In this document: positions 15,301 through 22,284 of the stretch, one piece after another
How positions within the stretch are numbered: the stretch's first letter is position 1
Layout: each line of letters opens with the position of its first letter
DNA from: an uncultured Oscillospiraceae bacterium
GTDB taxonomy: Bacteria > Bacillota > Clostridia > Oscillospirales > Acutalibacteraceae
Assembly: GCA_900553255.1 (NCBI GenBank)
Contig: USCI01000016.1
Location: forward strand, 1-33,462
Reading direction: 5' to 3'
Length of the DNA stretch: 33,462 nt
Made by a program: the position numbers and the translations under genes
Notes under the pieces: generated by a model
What the model was told of the DNA's origin: nothing
The model's database searches: none
Seen by the model: the letters and a program-made list of their open reading frames with translations, nothing else

Positions 15301-16890
15301 ATGAAAATGCTGCCGACAACCTATTCCCTCCCGGCGCCCGCCGGGCTGCCCCGCGTCCCGCGCGCTGTGGCGCTGGGCATTTTCGACGGGGTGCATCTCG
15401 GCCACCGGGCGGTTATCTCCCGCGCGGTCGGGCGGGAAAACACCCGTGCGGCCGTCTTTACCTTTTCCCAGCCGTCCTGGTCGCTGCCGAAAAGCAACGC
15501 CTGGGAGCTGCTTTCGGCGGACGGGCGTGCGGCGGCGTTTGCCTCGCTCGGCGTGGAGGAGGTCATTGAGGCGGATTTTGACGCAATCCGGGATATGTCC
15601 CCGGAAGCGTTTGTGCGGGAGATCCTGCATGAGCAGCTGGATGCCCGTCTGGTGTGCTGCGGGTTCAATTTCCATTTCGGACGGGACGGCGCCGGGGATG
15701 CCGCGCGGCTCGCGGAGCTGTGCGCAGCACACGGGATCGAAACCAGCATCGCCGAAGCGGTGATGATCGACGGCGAGCCGGTCAGCGCCTCCCGCATCCG
15801 CCGGCTGATCGAGCAGGGGGAGGTGCAGCAGGCGGCGCGGCTGCTCGGCCGCCCGTTTACCATTGATTTTGCGGTGGTGGGCGGGCAGCATCTCGGCCGC
15901 CTGCTCGGCACGCCGACCATCAACCAGCCGCTGCCCGCGCATTTTGTACGCCCGCGCTTCGGGGTTTACGCCTCGAGCGTGGAGGTAGACGGCCGGGTAC
16001 GGCACGGGGTGACCAACATCGGCGTGCGGCCGACGGTGGGGGCGGACGGACCGCTCGCGGAAACCTGGATCCCGGAATACAGCGGCGACCTGTACGGCCG
16101 CAAGGTGCCGGTGTCGCTGGTCGGCTTTCTGCGCGCGGAGACGAAATTCGATTCGGTGGAGGCGCTGCAAAAGCAGATCGTCCGGGACGAAAAGGTTGCC
16201 CGCCGCGCGGTGTACGGCGACAGCAGCGAAGGCATCCGCGCGGTGCTGTTCGATTTCGACGATACCCTCCAGGACCGCCCCAAGGCGTTCCTGGCCTACT
16301 GCGGTATGTTCCTGGACAAGTATTTCCCCAACCTGTCTCCGGATGAGCGTCAGGCCCGCGCGCAGGAGATGCTCCGGCGCAATAACGGCGGCTACGTCAA
16401 TTATATCGACTATTTTCTCTCGCTGTTCGAGGACTGGGGCTGGAAGGATGCTCCGCCGGTGGGGGACATCTACCGGGAATTTCAGTTCCGCTTTCCGGAA
16501 TATTCCCATCTGTTCCCCGACGCGCTGACCGTGCTGCAGACGCTGCGCCAGCGGGGGTACCTCGTCGGGATCATCACTAACGGCCCGTCGGTGCTGCAGA
16601 ACCGGAAGCTCGATGTCTGCGGGCTGCGCCCGTATGTGGATCTCGCGGTGGTGTCGGGGGATGAAAAGGTACACAAGCCGGATCCGGAAATTTTCCGGCG
16701 CGCCGCAGCCCGGCTCGGCGTCGCCTGCGGGAGCTGCCTGTATGTCGGCGACCACCCGGTCAACGACGTACAGGGCGCGCAGGCTGCCGGGATGCATCCG
16801 GTGTTCATCAACGCTTACGGCCAAAGAGCGCCGGTGCCAAATGTGCCGGAAATCCGCAGTCTCACCGAGCTGCTCGACCTGGTGGAATAA
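15301..16890 (+). CDS. ribF: RibF flavokinase/FAD synthetase fused to a C-terminal HAD phosphatase
   Basis: A 529-residue protein, against about 310 for an ordinary RibF. Residues ~20-180 are the FMN adenylyltransferase domain: GIFDGVHLGH (26-35), GFNFHFGRDGAGD and SASRIRRLIEQGEV. Residues ~183-302 are riboflavin kinase: GRLLGTPTIN, GVYASSVEVDGRVRHGVTNIGVRP, DLYGRKVPV and the FDSVEALQKQIVRDEKVAR ending. After about ten residues a complete HAD domain starts: DFDDT motif I (Asp318, Asp320), TNG motif II (Thr426), KPDPEIF motif III (Lys459) and GDHPVND motif IV. An alpha-helical cap (~325-410) gives it a subfamily I look, like YjjG/YigB. All residues expected for activity are present. The HAD may act on FMN, on the riboflavin precursor phosphate, or on something unrelated. 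Confidence 0.93.
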   Translation: MKMLPTTYSLPAPAGLPRVPRAVALGIFDGVHLGHRAVISRAVGRENTRAAVFTFSQPSWSLPKSNAWELLSADGRAAAFASLGVEEVIEADFDAIRDMSPEAFVREILHEQLDARLVCCGFNFHFGRDGAGDAARLAELCAAHGIETSIAEAVMIDGEPVSASRIRRLIEQGEVQQAARLLGRPFTIDFAVVGGQHLGRLLGTPTINQPLPAHFVRPRFGVYASSVEVDGRVRHGVTNIGVRPTVGADGPLAETWIPEYSGDLYGRKVPVSLVGFLRAETKFDSVEALQKQIVRDEKVARRAVYGDSSEGIRAVLFDFDDTLQDRPKAFLAYCGMFLDKYFPNLSPDERQARAQEMLRRNNGGYVNYIDYFLSLFEDWGWKDAPPVGDIYREFQFRFPEYSHLFPDALTVLQTLRQRGYLVGIITNGPSVLQNRKLDVCGLRPYVDLAVVSGDEKVHKPDPEIFRRAAARLGVACGSCLYVGDHPVNDVQGAQAAGMHPVFINAYGQRAPVPNVPEIRSLTELLDLVE

Positions 16891-16932
16891 AAAGGGAGAG
16901 GGAATGGATTATTCCATCCCCTCTCCCTTTTT
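16889..16932. terminator. Bidirectional terminator overlapping two gene ends
   Basis: An A5/T5-flanked stem of 19 pairs with one A/C mismatch (16889-16908 against 16913-16932) and loop TTAT. The plus-strand ribF stop overlaps its left base. The minus-strand gene's stop codon lies in the loop, so that gene's last residues are encoded by the stem. Confidence 0.92.
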
Positions 16933-17847
16933 GTCGTCTTCCGCCGTTTCGGCTTCCTGTGCCGTCTCGGCACGGTGCTTTGCCTCGAGCTGTTCCCGCC
17001 GCCGCTGTGCCGCACGGCCGAGGCACAGCTGCACGACCACAACGATGACGGCAATGAGCACCACCGCCCCGCCGATTCCGGTCAGGATATACACCCAAAG
17101 GGGCTCGCGCAGGTCGTCCATCCCGCTGTCCGGCAGGCTGTCCGTCTGGTTGTCCGGCTGTCCGGCGAGCGGATGCTTCGCCAGGTATGTTTCCAGCGAG
17201 AGCGGCTCCCCGTCGGGCAGCACGGCATCATCATAGGGCAGCACCGCGGCGCGGCCGCCGTCTGACAGATACACAAAGGAGTAGTCGCCCAGATACAGGC
17301 ATATATTCGTCGCTTCGGTGAAGCCGGCGGGCTGCAGCGCTTCGAGCAGTGCGGCCGGGCTCTGCAGCACGGCAAACATCCCGGGGTCATCGGCCGGGGC
17401 GCATTCGGCGCCGAGGATCTCCGCTCCGTAGGGATTGCGGGGGCGCACAAAGTATACCCCGAGCATCGCCCGTCCTTCGGATTCCGCCTCGAACGGCACC
17501 GCCCACATCGCCTTGCCGCTGACCGGGTAGGTGTCGTAAATGGTGCCGCTGAGGTTGTAGAAGGCCTGCAGGGTATCGTCGTCGGCATAGAAAAAGCGCA
17601 GGCTGCGTTCCGGATATACCGCGGTGACCGTAAGCTCCGGCCACGGCGTGTCCGGCTGCGGCGCGCCGTCGGAAAACAGCGGTGCGATGCGTTCCTCGAT
17701 CGTTTCGGTGCTCTGCAGCTGTGCGGACACCCATTCCTCGGTCAGCGGCGCGGCATCGTCCGCCGCGGCGGGCACCGCGCTGCACAGCAGTGCGGGCAGG
17801 AGGATGAGCATGCACACCAGGCGGGTCAAACGGGCTTTGTTCTGCAT
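16909..17847 (-). CDS. Secreted, single-pass membrane protein of unknown function
   Basis: I do not recognise this 312-residue protein. The start MQNKARLTR is chosen because AAGGGA lies ten bases before it and a signal peptide follows (hydrophobic ~10-23, cleavage after AVPAAA likely). The extracellular part (~27-240) has no known motif; it contains RSLRFFYADDDTLQAFYNLSG and a SFVYLSDGGRAAVLPYDD segment. One membrane helix (~253-275) is followed by a basic, Glu/Ala-rich cytosolic tail with coiled-coil character. The product is therefore type I, outside-in. Its promoter is at 17883-17911, and its 3' end overlaps the terminator shared with ribF. Confidence 0.8.
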   Translation of the reverse strand: MQNKARLTRLVCMLILLPALLCSAVPAAADDAAPLTEEWVSAQLQSTETIEERIAPLFSDGAPQPDTPWPELTVTAVYPERSLRFFYADDDTLQAFYNLSGTIYDTYPVSGKAMWAVPFEAESEGRAMLGVYFVRPRNPYGAEILGAECAPADDPGMFAVLQSPAALLEALQPAGFTEATNICLYLGDYSFVYLSDGGRAAVLPYDDAVLPDGEPLSLETYLAKHPLAGQPDNQTDSLPDSGMDDLREPLWVYILTGIGGAVVLIAVIVVVVQLCLGRAAQRRREQLEAKHRAETAQEAETAEDDKKGEGME

Positions 17848-17882
17848 AAGGCGTTCCCTTCTTCGAAAGGCTTGATTCCAAT

Positions 17883-17911
17883 AGCATAGCAGAATTTCAG
17901 CCTTTGCGCAA
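17883..17911 (-). promoter_or_regulatory. Promoter of the 312-residue membrane-protein gene
   Basis: On the minus strand, TTGCGC (17911-17906), a 17-base spacer and TATGCT (17888-17883). The start point should be near 17876, about 28 bases before the ATG. Confidence 0.65.
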
Positions 17912-17932
17912 CCATGCAGGGAATGAGCCAAT

Positions 17933-17971
17933 AAAACGGCGGCAGACCGGGAATTTTCCGGTTCGCCGCCG
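17933..17971 (-). terminator. Terminator of the VTC/DUF4956/carbohydrate-binding operon
   Basis: CGGCGGC/GCCGCCG and CCGG/CCGG pair around a three-base internal loop on each side. On the minus strand the hairpin is followed by TTTTATTGG. It lies 34 bases beyond the stop of the carbohydrate-binding lipoprotein gene. Confidence 0.75.
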
Positions 17972-18004
17972 GGAGAAGGGGTGCCGGGGGTACGCCGGGG
18001 CATC

Positions 18005-19918
18005 CTATCGCCCGAAACCGCCCATGCCGCCGCCCGGATTCATACCGCCTCCGCCGGGATTCATGCCGCCGGCACTGCCCACCGTCGTGGAAACGGAGGA
18101 AAGGGTGAAGGTCTGCGCCGCTGTGCCGCCGGTGAGGGTGCCGCTGTCTGCGAAGCCGTCATCGTTGGCCGCGGACAGGCTGCCGCCGGTATACAGGGTA
18201 TACGTCCCGCCGACCGTCATGCCCGGCGCGCTGATGACCGCCGTCTGCCAGGCGCGGGTGGGGGTGAAGGCCGCAAGCACATTGCCGTCGGCGTCGGTGA
18301 GGGCAACCGTCTCACCGGCCGCGCCCCGGGTGCTCAGGGTCACCATCGCCGACGGCTGGGCGGATGTGTCCGAAAAGCCCTGCGCCATACCGGAGGCGCC
18401 GACACAGATAACCACGCCGCCGCTGACCGTCGCGCTGCCGTCATAGTCAAACGCCCCGTTGCCGCTGTCGCTCGGCCCGGTCACCAGGACGGTTCCCCCC
18501 TCAATGGACAGGCTGCCGTTGATGTCGATGCCGTCGCCCGAAGCATCCACAACGATATACCCGTCCGCGATCCGCAGCGAGGAGTTCCCGCTGCCGAAGC
18601 TGTTCTGGCCGGGACGTCCGCCTAGTGCGGAGCCGTCTGCACCGCCGGCGCCGTTGATGCCGTCATCCGAAGCGGTGATGTGCAGGGTACCGCCGGTGAT
18701 TTCCAGCGAAAGCGCCTCCACCCCCTCGTAGCTGCGGGAGATGGTGATTTCCCCGCCGCTGACCGACAGGGCGTTGTCGGCATGGATGCCATCGTCGCCG
18801 GAGGAGATAGCGAAAACGCCGCCGCTGATGGAGAGATCCCCGTTGGTGTGTACCGCGTCATCGGAGGTGTCGAGGGTGAACTGCCCGCCGGTAATCTGCA
18901 GGCCGCTGCCGGCCTTCAGCCCTTTGGCGCTTGTCGTGTCGGTGGTCTGGGTCTGCTGTCCGCCGCCCCACGCGCCCCAGCCCGGCCGCATAGCGCCGCT
19001 GCTGTCGGTGCTGGCGTTGGCGCTGCCGCCGCCGGTCGTCAGCGTAAGCTCCCCGCCGCTGATGCGCAGCACCGTTTCGGCCTGGATGCCGTCCTGCCCG
19101 GCGGTAATGGCGATGGTGCCGCCGTCAACCGATACAAAGCCGCGGGCGGCATCCTCGGTGTTGTTGGATTTGATGCCGTCGTCCCCCGCGGTGACGGTGA
19201 TGGTGCCGGCGCGGATTTTGACGCTGTCCTTGCCCTGGATGCCGTCCGCCGCCGCGTCGACGGTGAGCACCCCGTCGGTGAATACCAGTTCATCCTTGCA
19301 CACGATGCCGTGCGCGGCACCGGTTACGGTGAGCGAGCCGGTGCCGTTGATGGTCAGGTCGGCTTTGCTGAACAAGGCGGCGTCCACATTCGATTCCTCG
19401 GCGGCCAGGTCGTCCCCTTCGCTGTCCGCAAGGGAGTTCTCGCTGCCCGGGGCGAGCAGGAGGAACACCTTGTCGGCGCTGCGGATATACAGCGCGCCCG
19501 GTCCGCTCTGGCAGCGGATTGCCGCGCCGTCGAGCACCAGCCACAGTTTCTGGCCATCCGCGTCCACAATCACCCGCCCGTTATCCAGCGTGCCGGAGAG
19601 CAGGTAGGTGCCCCCGCCGGTGATGGTGACGGTGGTGCCGGAGACCGATGCGCCGGTGCCGTCCACCGTGACGGCGTCCCCGGAAAGGGTGATGCGGGTT
19701 GCGTTCGTCTCGTCATAGGAGGCGTCCAGGTCGTTGTCGGTATAGCTGAAATCCATATTTTCGGTCGAAGCGCTGAGGCTGCCGTCCGCGTCGCCCACCG
19801 ATACAGTGCTGCCGCCCGAAGAGGCGGCCTGCCGTGCGCAGCCGGCGGACAGCAGGAGCGCGCAGCCGAGTGCTGCCATGCAAGCGAGTGCGCTGCGGCA
19901 GCGCCGGAAGATGATCAT
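18005..19918 (-). CDS. Carbohydrate-binding beta-helix lipoprotein (Cthe_2159-like)
   Basis: A 637-residue protein. The ATG at 19918 is chosen because AAGGGA lies ten bases upstream; a GTG nine bases earlier abuts it. A lipoprotein signal ends at SAGC (Cys27). The body is a long run of short beta-strand turns with recurring DDGI/DGI motifs (GDDGIKSNN, GQDGIQAE, SDDAVHTNG, GDDGIHADN, SDDGINGAG, SGDGIDING). This is the calcium-decorated parallel beta-helix of the Cthe_2159 family, known to bind cellulose and pectin-like polymers. The C-terminus is a Gly/Met/Asn-rich tail with two GMNPGGG repeats. It is the third gene of a minus-strand operon behind the VTC and DUF4956 genes and is likely displayed on the cell surface. 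Confidence 0.88.
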   Translation of the reverse strand: MIIFRRCRSALACMAALGCALLLSAGCARQAASSGGSTVSVGDADGSLSASTENMDFSYTDNDLDASYDETNATRITLSGDAVTVDGTGASVSGTTVTITGGGTYLLSGTLDNGRVIVDADGQKLWLVLDGAAIRCQSGPGALYIRSADKVFLLLAPGSENSLADSEGDDLAAEESNVDAALFSKADLTINGTGSLTVTGAAHGIVCKDELVFTDGVLTVDAAADGIQGKDSVKIRAGTITVTAGDDGIKSNNTEDAARGFVSVDGGTIAITAGQDGIQAETVLRISGGELTLTTGGGSANASTDSSGAMRPGWGAWGGGQQTQTTDTTSAKGLKAGSGLQITGGQFTLDTSDDAVHTNGDLSISGGVFAISSGDDGIHADNALSVSGGEITISRSYEGVEALSLEITGGTLHITASDDGINGAGGADGSALGGRPGQNSFGSGNSSLRIADGYIVVDASGDGIDINGSLSIEGGTVLVTGPSDSGNGAFDYDGSATVSGGVVICVGASGMAQGFSDTSAQPSAMVTLSTRGAAGETVALTDADGNVLAAFTPTRAWQTAVISAPGMTVGGTYTLYTGGSLSAANDDGFADSGTLTGGTAAQTFTLSSVSTTVGSAGGMNPGGGGMNPGGGMGGFGR

Positions 19919-19941
19919 CGTCGTCACATCCCTTCTTATGT

Positions 19942-20631
19942 TTACAGCACCATGCCGGAATCCTCGCCCATCGCGTCCATGCGCCCGAGCAGGATGTCGA
20001 GGTTGCCGTTGCGGCAGCGCAGCTCATCGAGAAAAGCCTTTTCCTTTGCCGGGTCCCGCAGCGTAATCCGGTAGTGCAGCTGGAACAGGCTGCCGAGGTT
20101 GGTGGTTTTCACCCGCAGCAGCTGCGCGCCGGTGGTGTAGGCGGCGAAAAGGTCGTCGAATACGCCGGTGTAGTCGAGGTTTTCCGGGATGGTGATTTTC
20201 AGGAGCTTTTCCGTTTTCCGGGGTTCACCGACCCGCAGCAGGGTGTACAGCACCTGCAGCCCGCACAGCAGCACGGTCAGCACCGCCGCAATGCCGATAT
20301 ACCCCATGCCGGTGGCCAGCCCCACCGCCATGGCGAGGAACAGGTTGGTGATTTCCTTGGCGCTGCCGGGCACCGAGCGGAAACGGACCAGGCTGAAGGC
20401 CCCCATTACCGCGACGCCGGTGCCGACGTTGCCGTTGACCAGCATGATGACCACCTGCACGATGGCGGGCAGGGTGGCCAGGGTGATCAGGAAGCTCTTG
20501 GAGTACCGGCTGCGGATCATGCTCATGCCGGCGATGAAGGCGCCGAGGATGAGCGAAGCGAGGGTGCAGGCAAAAAAACCGGTCGCGGTAATCGGCGTGG
20601 TGAGAACGCTTTGAAACAGAAAATCAAGCAC
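19942..20631 (-). CDS. DUF4956 membrane protein
   Basis: A 229-residue protein with about four hydrophobic segments in its first 140 residues (~15-38, ~48-66, ~72-84 and ~98-135). A soluble C-terminal domain (~140-229) begins KLLKITIPENLDYTGVFDDLF. GNVGTGVAVMGAFSLVRFRSVPGSAKEI is the hallmark sequence of DUF4956. These proteins are usually encoded beside a VTC-domain protein and a CotH or carbohydrate-binding protein, as here, and their function is not established. The start overlaps the end of the VTC gene by eight bases, and the lipoprotein gene follows by 23, so this is one operon. A role in exporting or coupling the VTC product is a guess from context. Confidence 0.92.
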   Translation of the reverse strand: MLDFLFQSVLTTPITATGFFACTLASLILGAFIAGMSMIRSRYSKSFLITLATLPAIVQVVIMLVNGNVGTGVAVMGAFSLVRFRSVPGSAKEITNLFLAMAVGLATGMGYIGIAAVLTVLLCGLQVLYTLLRVGEPRKTEKLLKITIPENLDYTGVFDDLFAAYTTGAQLLRVKTTNLGSLFQLHYRITLRDPAKEKAFLDELRCRNGNLDILLGRMDAMGEDSGMVL

Positions 20632-21358
20632 AGTCGATTCCTCCCAGCGCCTGCGCGGCCTCCGCCGTCAGCAGGCTTTCTTTATAGGCGTTGCCGTATT
20701 TCGAAAAGGTGGACGGCCAGATGGCCAGCTCGCTGAGCGCTTCGGCCAGCCACAGCGGCATCGCGCCCGGGCATTTGACCTCCATGAGCAGCTCATCCGG
20801 CGCGAGCAGCGGGCTGCCGCCGGGGCCGGCGGTCAGGTCGAGCGTATCCCGCCGCCAGAGGATGCGGCGGTCGAAGGTGATCCGCAGCCCGCTGTCCTCC
20901 CGCCCGCAGAATGCTTTGCGCTCGTAGGAGAGGTACATCGCCGGCGCAAGCCCGGGATACCGGGAACGGAACCAGTCGATTTCCCGGGTGATCTGGCCGG
21001 GCTCGGCCGGCGGGCAGGTGCCGGCAAGATACCCCTCGGCGATGCCGAGCGGCATGCGTACCCGCCGCTTGTAGACAACCCCTTTGTACTTCTTTTTCAA
21101 TTCCACGAAAACCGGCGAATCGTCCTCCGGCACGCCGTAGCAGCGCAGCCGCAGCTTTTCCTTGTAGACCGGTTTGTCCAGCGATGCCCGGATCAGCCGG
21201 CTGTCCGGCGTGTCGTAATAGATGTTGCCGATCCGGCTTTCGGCGAACCGGTCGGGCTGCAGGTGCCCGCCGGCCCGGGCAAGCAGGCGGCGGTACTGCC
21301 CCATGTCCAGCCGGTATTTTTTCTCCACCCGCTTGAAGGTGCCCTGATAGGCGGTCAT
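20624..21358 (-). CDS. VTC-domain polyphosphate polymerase-like protein
   Basis: A 244-residue protein of the triphosphate-tunnel fold. Tunnel residues alternate as expected: VEKKYRL (10-16), YKEKLRLR with Lys66, Lys68, Arg70 and Arg72, VFVELKKK (84-90), KRRVR, YERKAF (145-150), LMEVKCPG with Glu193 and Lys195, and TFSKYGNAY (217-225). In yeast Vtc4 this domain makes polyphosphate from ATP. Bacterial versions are annotated the same way with little direct proof. There is no membrane helix, so the catalytic part is cytosolic and probably docks on the DUF4956 protein. The ATG follows GGAGGG. The gene is first in a three-gene operon divergent from a two-component system. Confidence 0.9.
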   Translation of the reverse strand: MTAYQGTFKRVEKKYRLDMGQYRRLLARAGGHLQPDRFAESRIGNIYYDTPDSRLIRASLDKPVYKEKLRLRCYGVPEDDSPVFVELKKKYKGVVYKRRVRMPLGIAEGYLAGTCPPAEPGQITREIDWFRSRYPGLAPAMYLSYERKAFCGREDSGLRITFDRRILWRRDTLDLTAGPGGSPLLAPDELLMEVKCPGAMPLWLAEALSELAIWPSTFSKYGNAYKESLLTAEAAQALGGIDCA

Positions 21359-21382
21359 ACGGCATCCCTCCTTTGTGCTTCC

Positions 21383-21419
21383 AGTGTAGCGCCGCAAGCT
21401 GAAAAAAGCCTGAAAAAGG
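21383..21419 (-). promoter_or_regulatory. VTC operon promoter with response-regulator box
   Basis: On the minus strand a -10 box TACACT (21388-21383) has no recognisable -35. Instead, ten bases upstream, CTGAAAAA repeats with an 11-base period (21399 and 21410, plus-strand reading). A pair of direct repeats about ten bases above the -10 is the arrangement of a Pho box, so activation by an OmpR/PhoB-type regulator is likely. Confidence 0.6.
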
Positions 21420-21426
21420 TTTTTAC

Positions 21427-21441
21427 GGAATTGTAAATTCC
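21427..21441. repeat. Palindrome GGAATT-GTA-AATTCC midway between the divergent promoters
   Basis: A perfect 6-3-6 inverted repeat lies between the two direct-repeat arrays. It could bind a second regulator or be chance in an AT-richer region. Confidence 0.4.
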
Positions 21442-21454
21442 GAGCGGCGGAAAA

Positions 21455-21517
21455 TTTCAGCCTTTTTTCAGCCTTTTGCGGTAGGCTGATTGCAGGATAG
21501 GAGAATTCCGGTATAAT
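21455..21517 (+). promoter_or_regulatory. Two-component operon promoter with response-regulator box
   Basis: TTTCAGCC occurs at 21455 and again at 21466, an 11-base period. A promoter follows with TTGCAG (21490-21495), 16 bases and TATAAT (21512-21517). The boxes would centre near -58, a usual place for an activator of the OmpR class, so autoregulation is likely. Confidence 0.6.
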
Positions 21518-21558
21518 AAAAGCAGACGGAACCGGCAGCAGAAAGGCGGGGAAAAGCA

Positions 21559-22236
21559 ATGCAGGTGCTGGTGGTGGAGGACGAAAAGCGTCTGGCGCAG
21601 GCGCTTGCACAGATTCTCAAGGAGGAAAAATATCTCGTCGATGTCGCGTACACCGGCAGCGACGGGCTGGATTACGCCCTGAGCGGGATTTACGACGTGA
21701 TTGTGCTCGACGTGATGCTGCCCGGCCTCAACGGCTTCGAGGTCGCCGCGCAGCTGCGCCGGCAGAAGGTGAACAGCGCCATCCTCATGCTCACCGCCAG
21801 GGATGCCGTGCCCGACCGGGTGGCCGGCCTGGACAGCGGCGCGGACGATTACATGACCAAGCCTTTTGCGCCCGAGGAGCTGCTCGCGCGGGTGCGCGCG
21901 CTGACCCGGCGGCATGGGGAGGTGGTGCTCCGGGAGATGACCTATGCGGACCTGACGCTGGATCTGTCCACCGGAGACCTCAAATGCGGGACCAAGGCGG
22001 TGCGGCTGAATTTCAAGGAGTTTGCGGTCATGCAGCTGCTGCTCGCCGCCCCCGGTACGGTGGTGCCCAAGGAGACGCTGCTGGTCAAGGTGTGGGGCTA
22101 CGAATCCGGGGCGGAGGACAACAATGTGGAGGCGTATATCTCCTTTCTGCGCAAAAAGCTGGCGTTTCTCGGCTCACGGGTGAGCATTACCGCGCTGCGG
22201 CGGCTGGGTTATCAGATCACGGAAAGGCGGGACTGA
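21559..22236 (+). CDS. OmpR/PhoB-family response regulator
   Basis: A 225-residue protein. The receiver domain (1-115) has the acidic pair Glu7/Asp8, phospho-acceptor Asp51 in VLDVMLPG, Thr79 and Lys101 in MTKPFAPEE. The C-terminal winged-helix domain (~125-222) shows LNFKEFAVMQLLL, VPKETLLVKVWG, NNVEAYISFLRKKL and ITALRRLGYQIT. Regulators of this class bind tandem repeats of about 11 bp as dimers, and two such repeat pairs lie just upstream. It is co-transcribed with the histidine kinase. The divergent VTC operon is the most obvious target. Confidence 0.96.
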   Translation: MQVLVVEDEKRLAQALAQILKEEKYLVDVAYTGSDGLDYALSGIYDVIVLDVMLPGLNGFEVAAQLRRQKVNSAILMLTARDAVPDRVAGLDSGADDYMTKPFAPEELLARVRALTRRHGEVVLREMTYADLTLDLSTGDLKCGTKAVRLNFKEFAVMQLLLAAPGTVVPKETLLVKVWGYESGAEDNNVEAYISFLRKKLAFLGSRVSITALRRLGYQITERRD

Positions 22237-22284
22237 GGGATGGGCAAGGCCAAAAGGCACCGGGACAGGCCGGAGGGGGTTGCG

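Noticed and set aside
16190..16250. RibF-HAD fusion as a frameshift or assembly artefact
   Set aside because: Both domains are in one frame, the joining codons look like normal coding sequence with the same base bias, and no start or ribosome binding site marks a separate HAD gene. Independent sequence would still be decisive.
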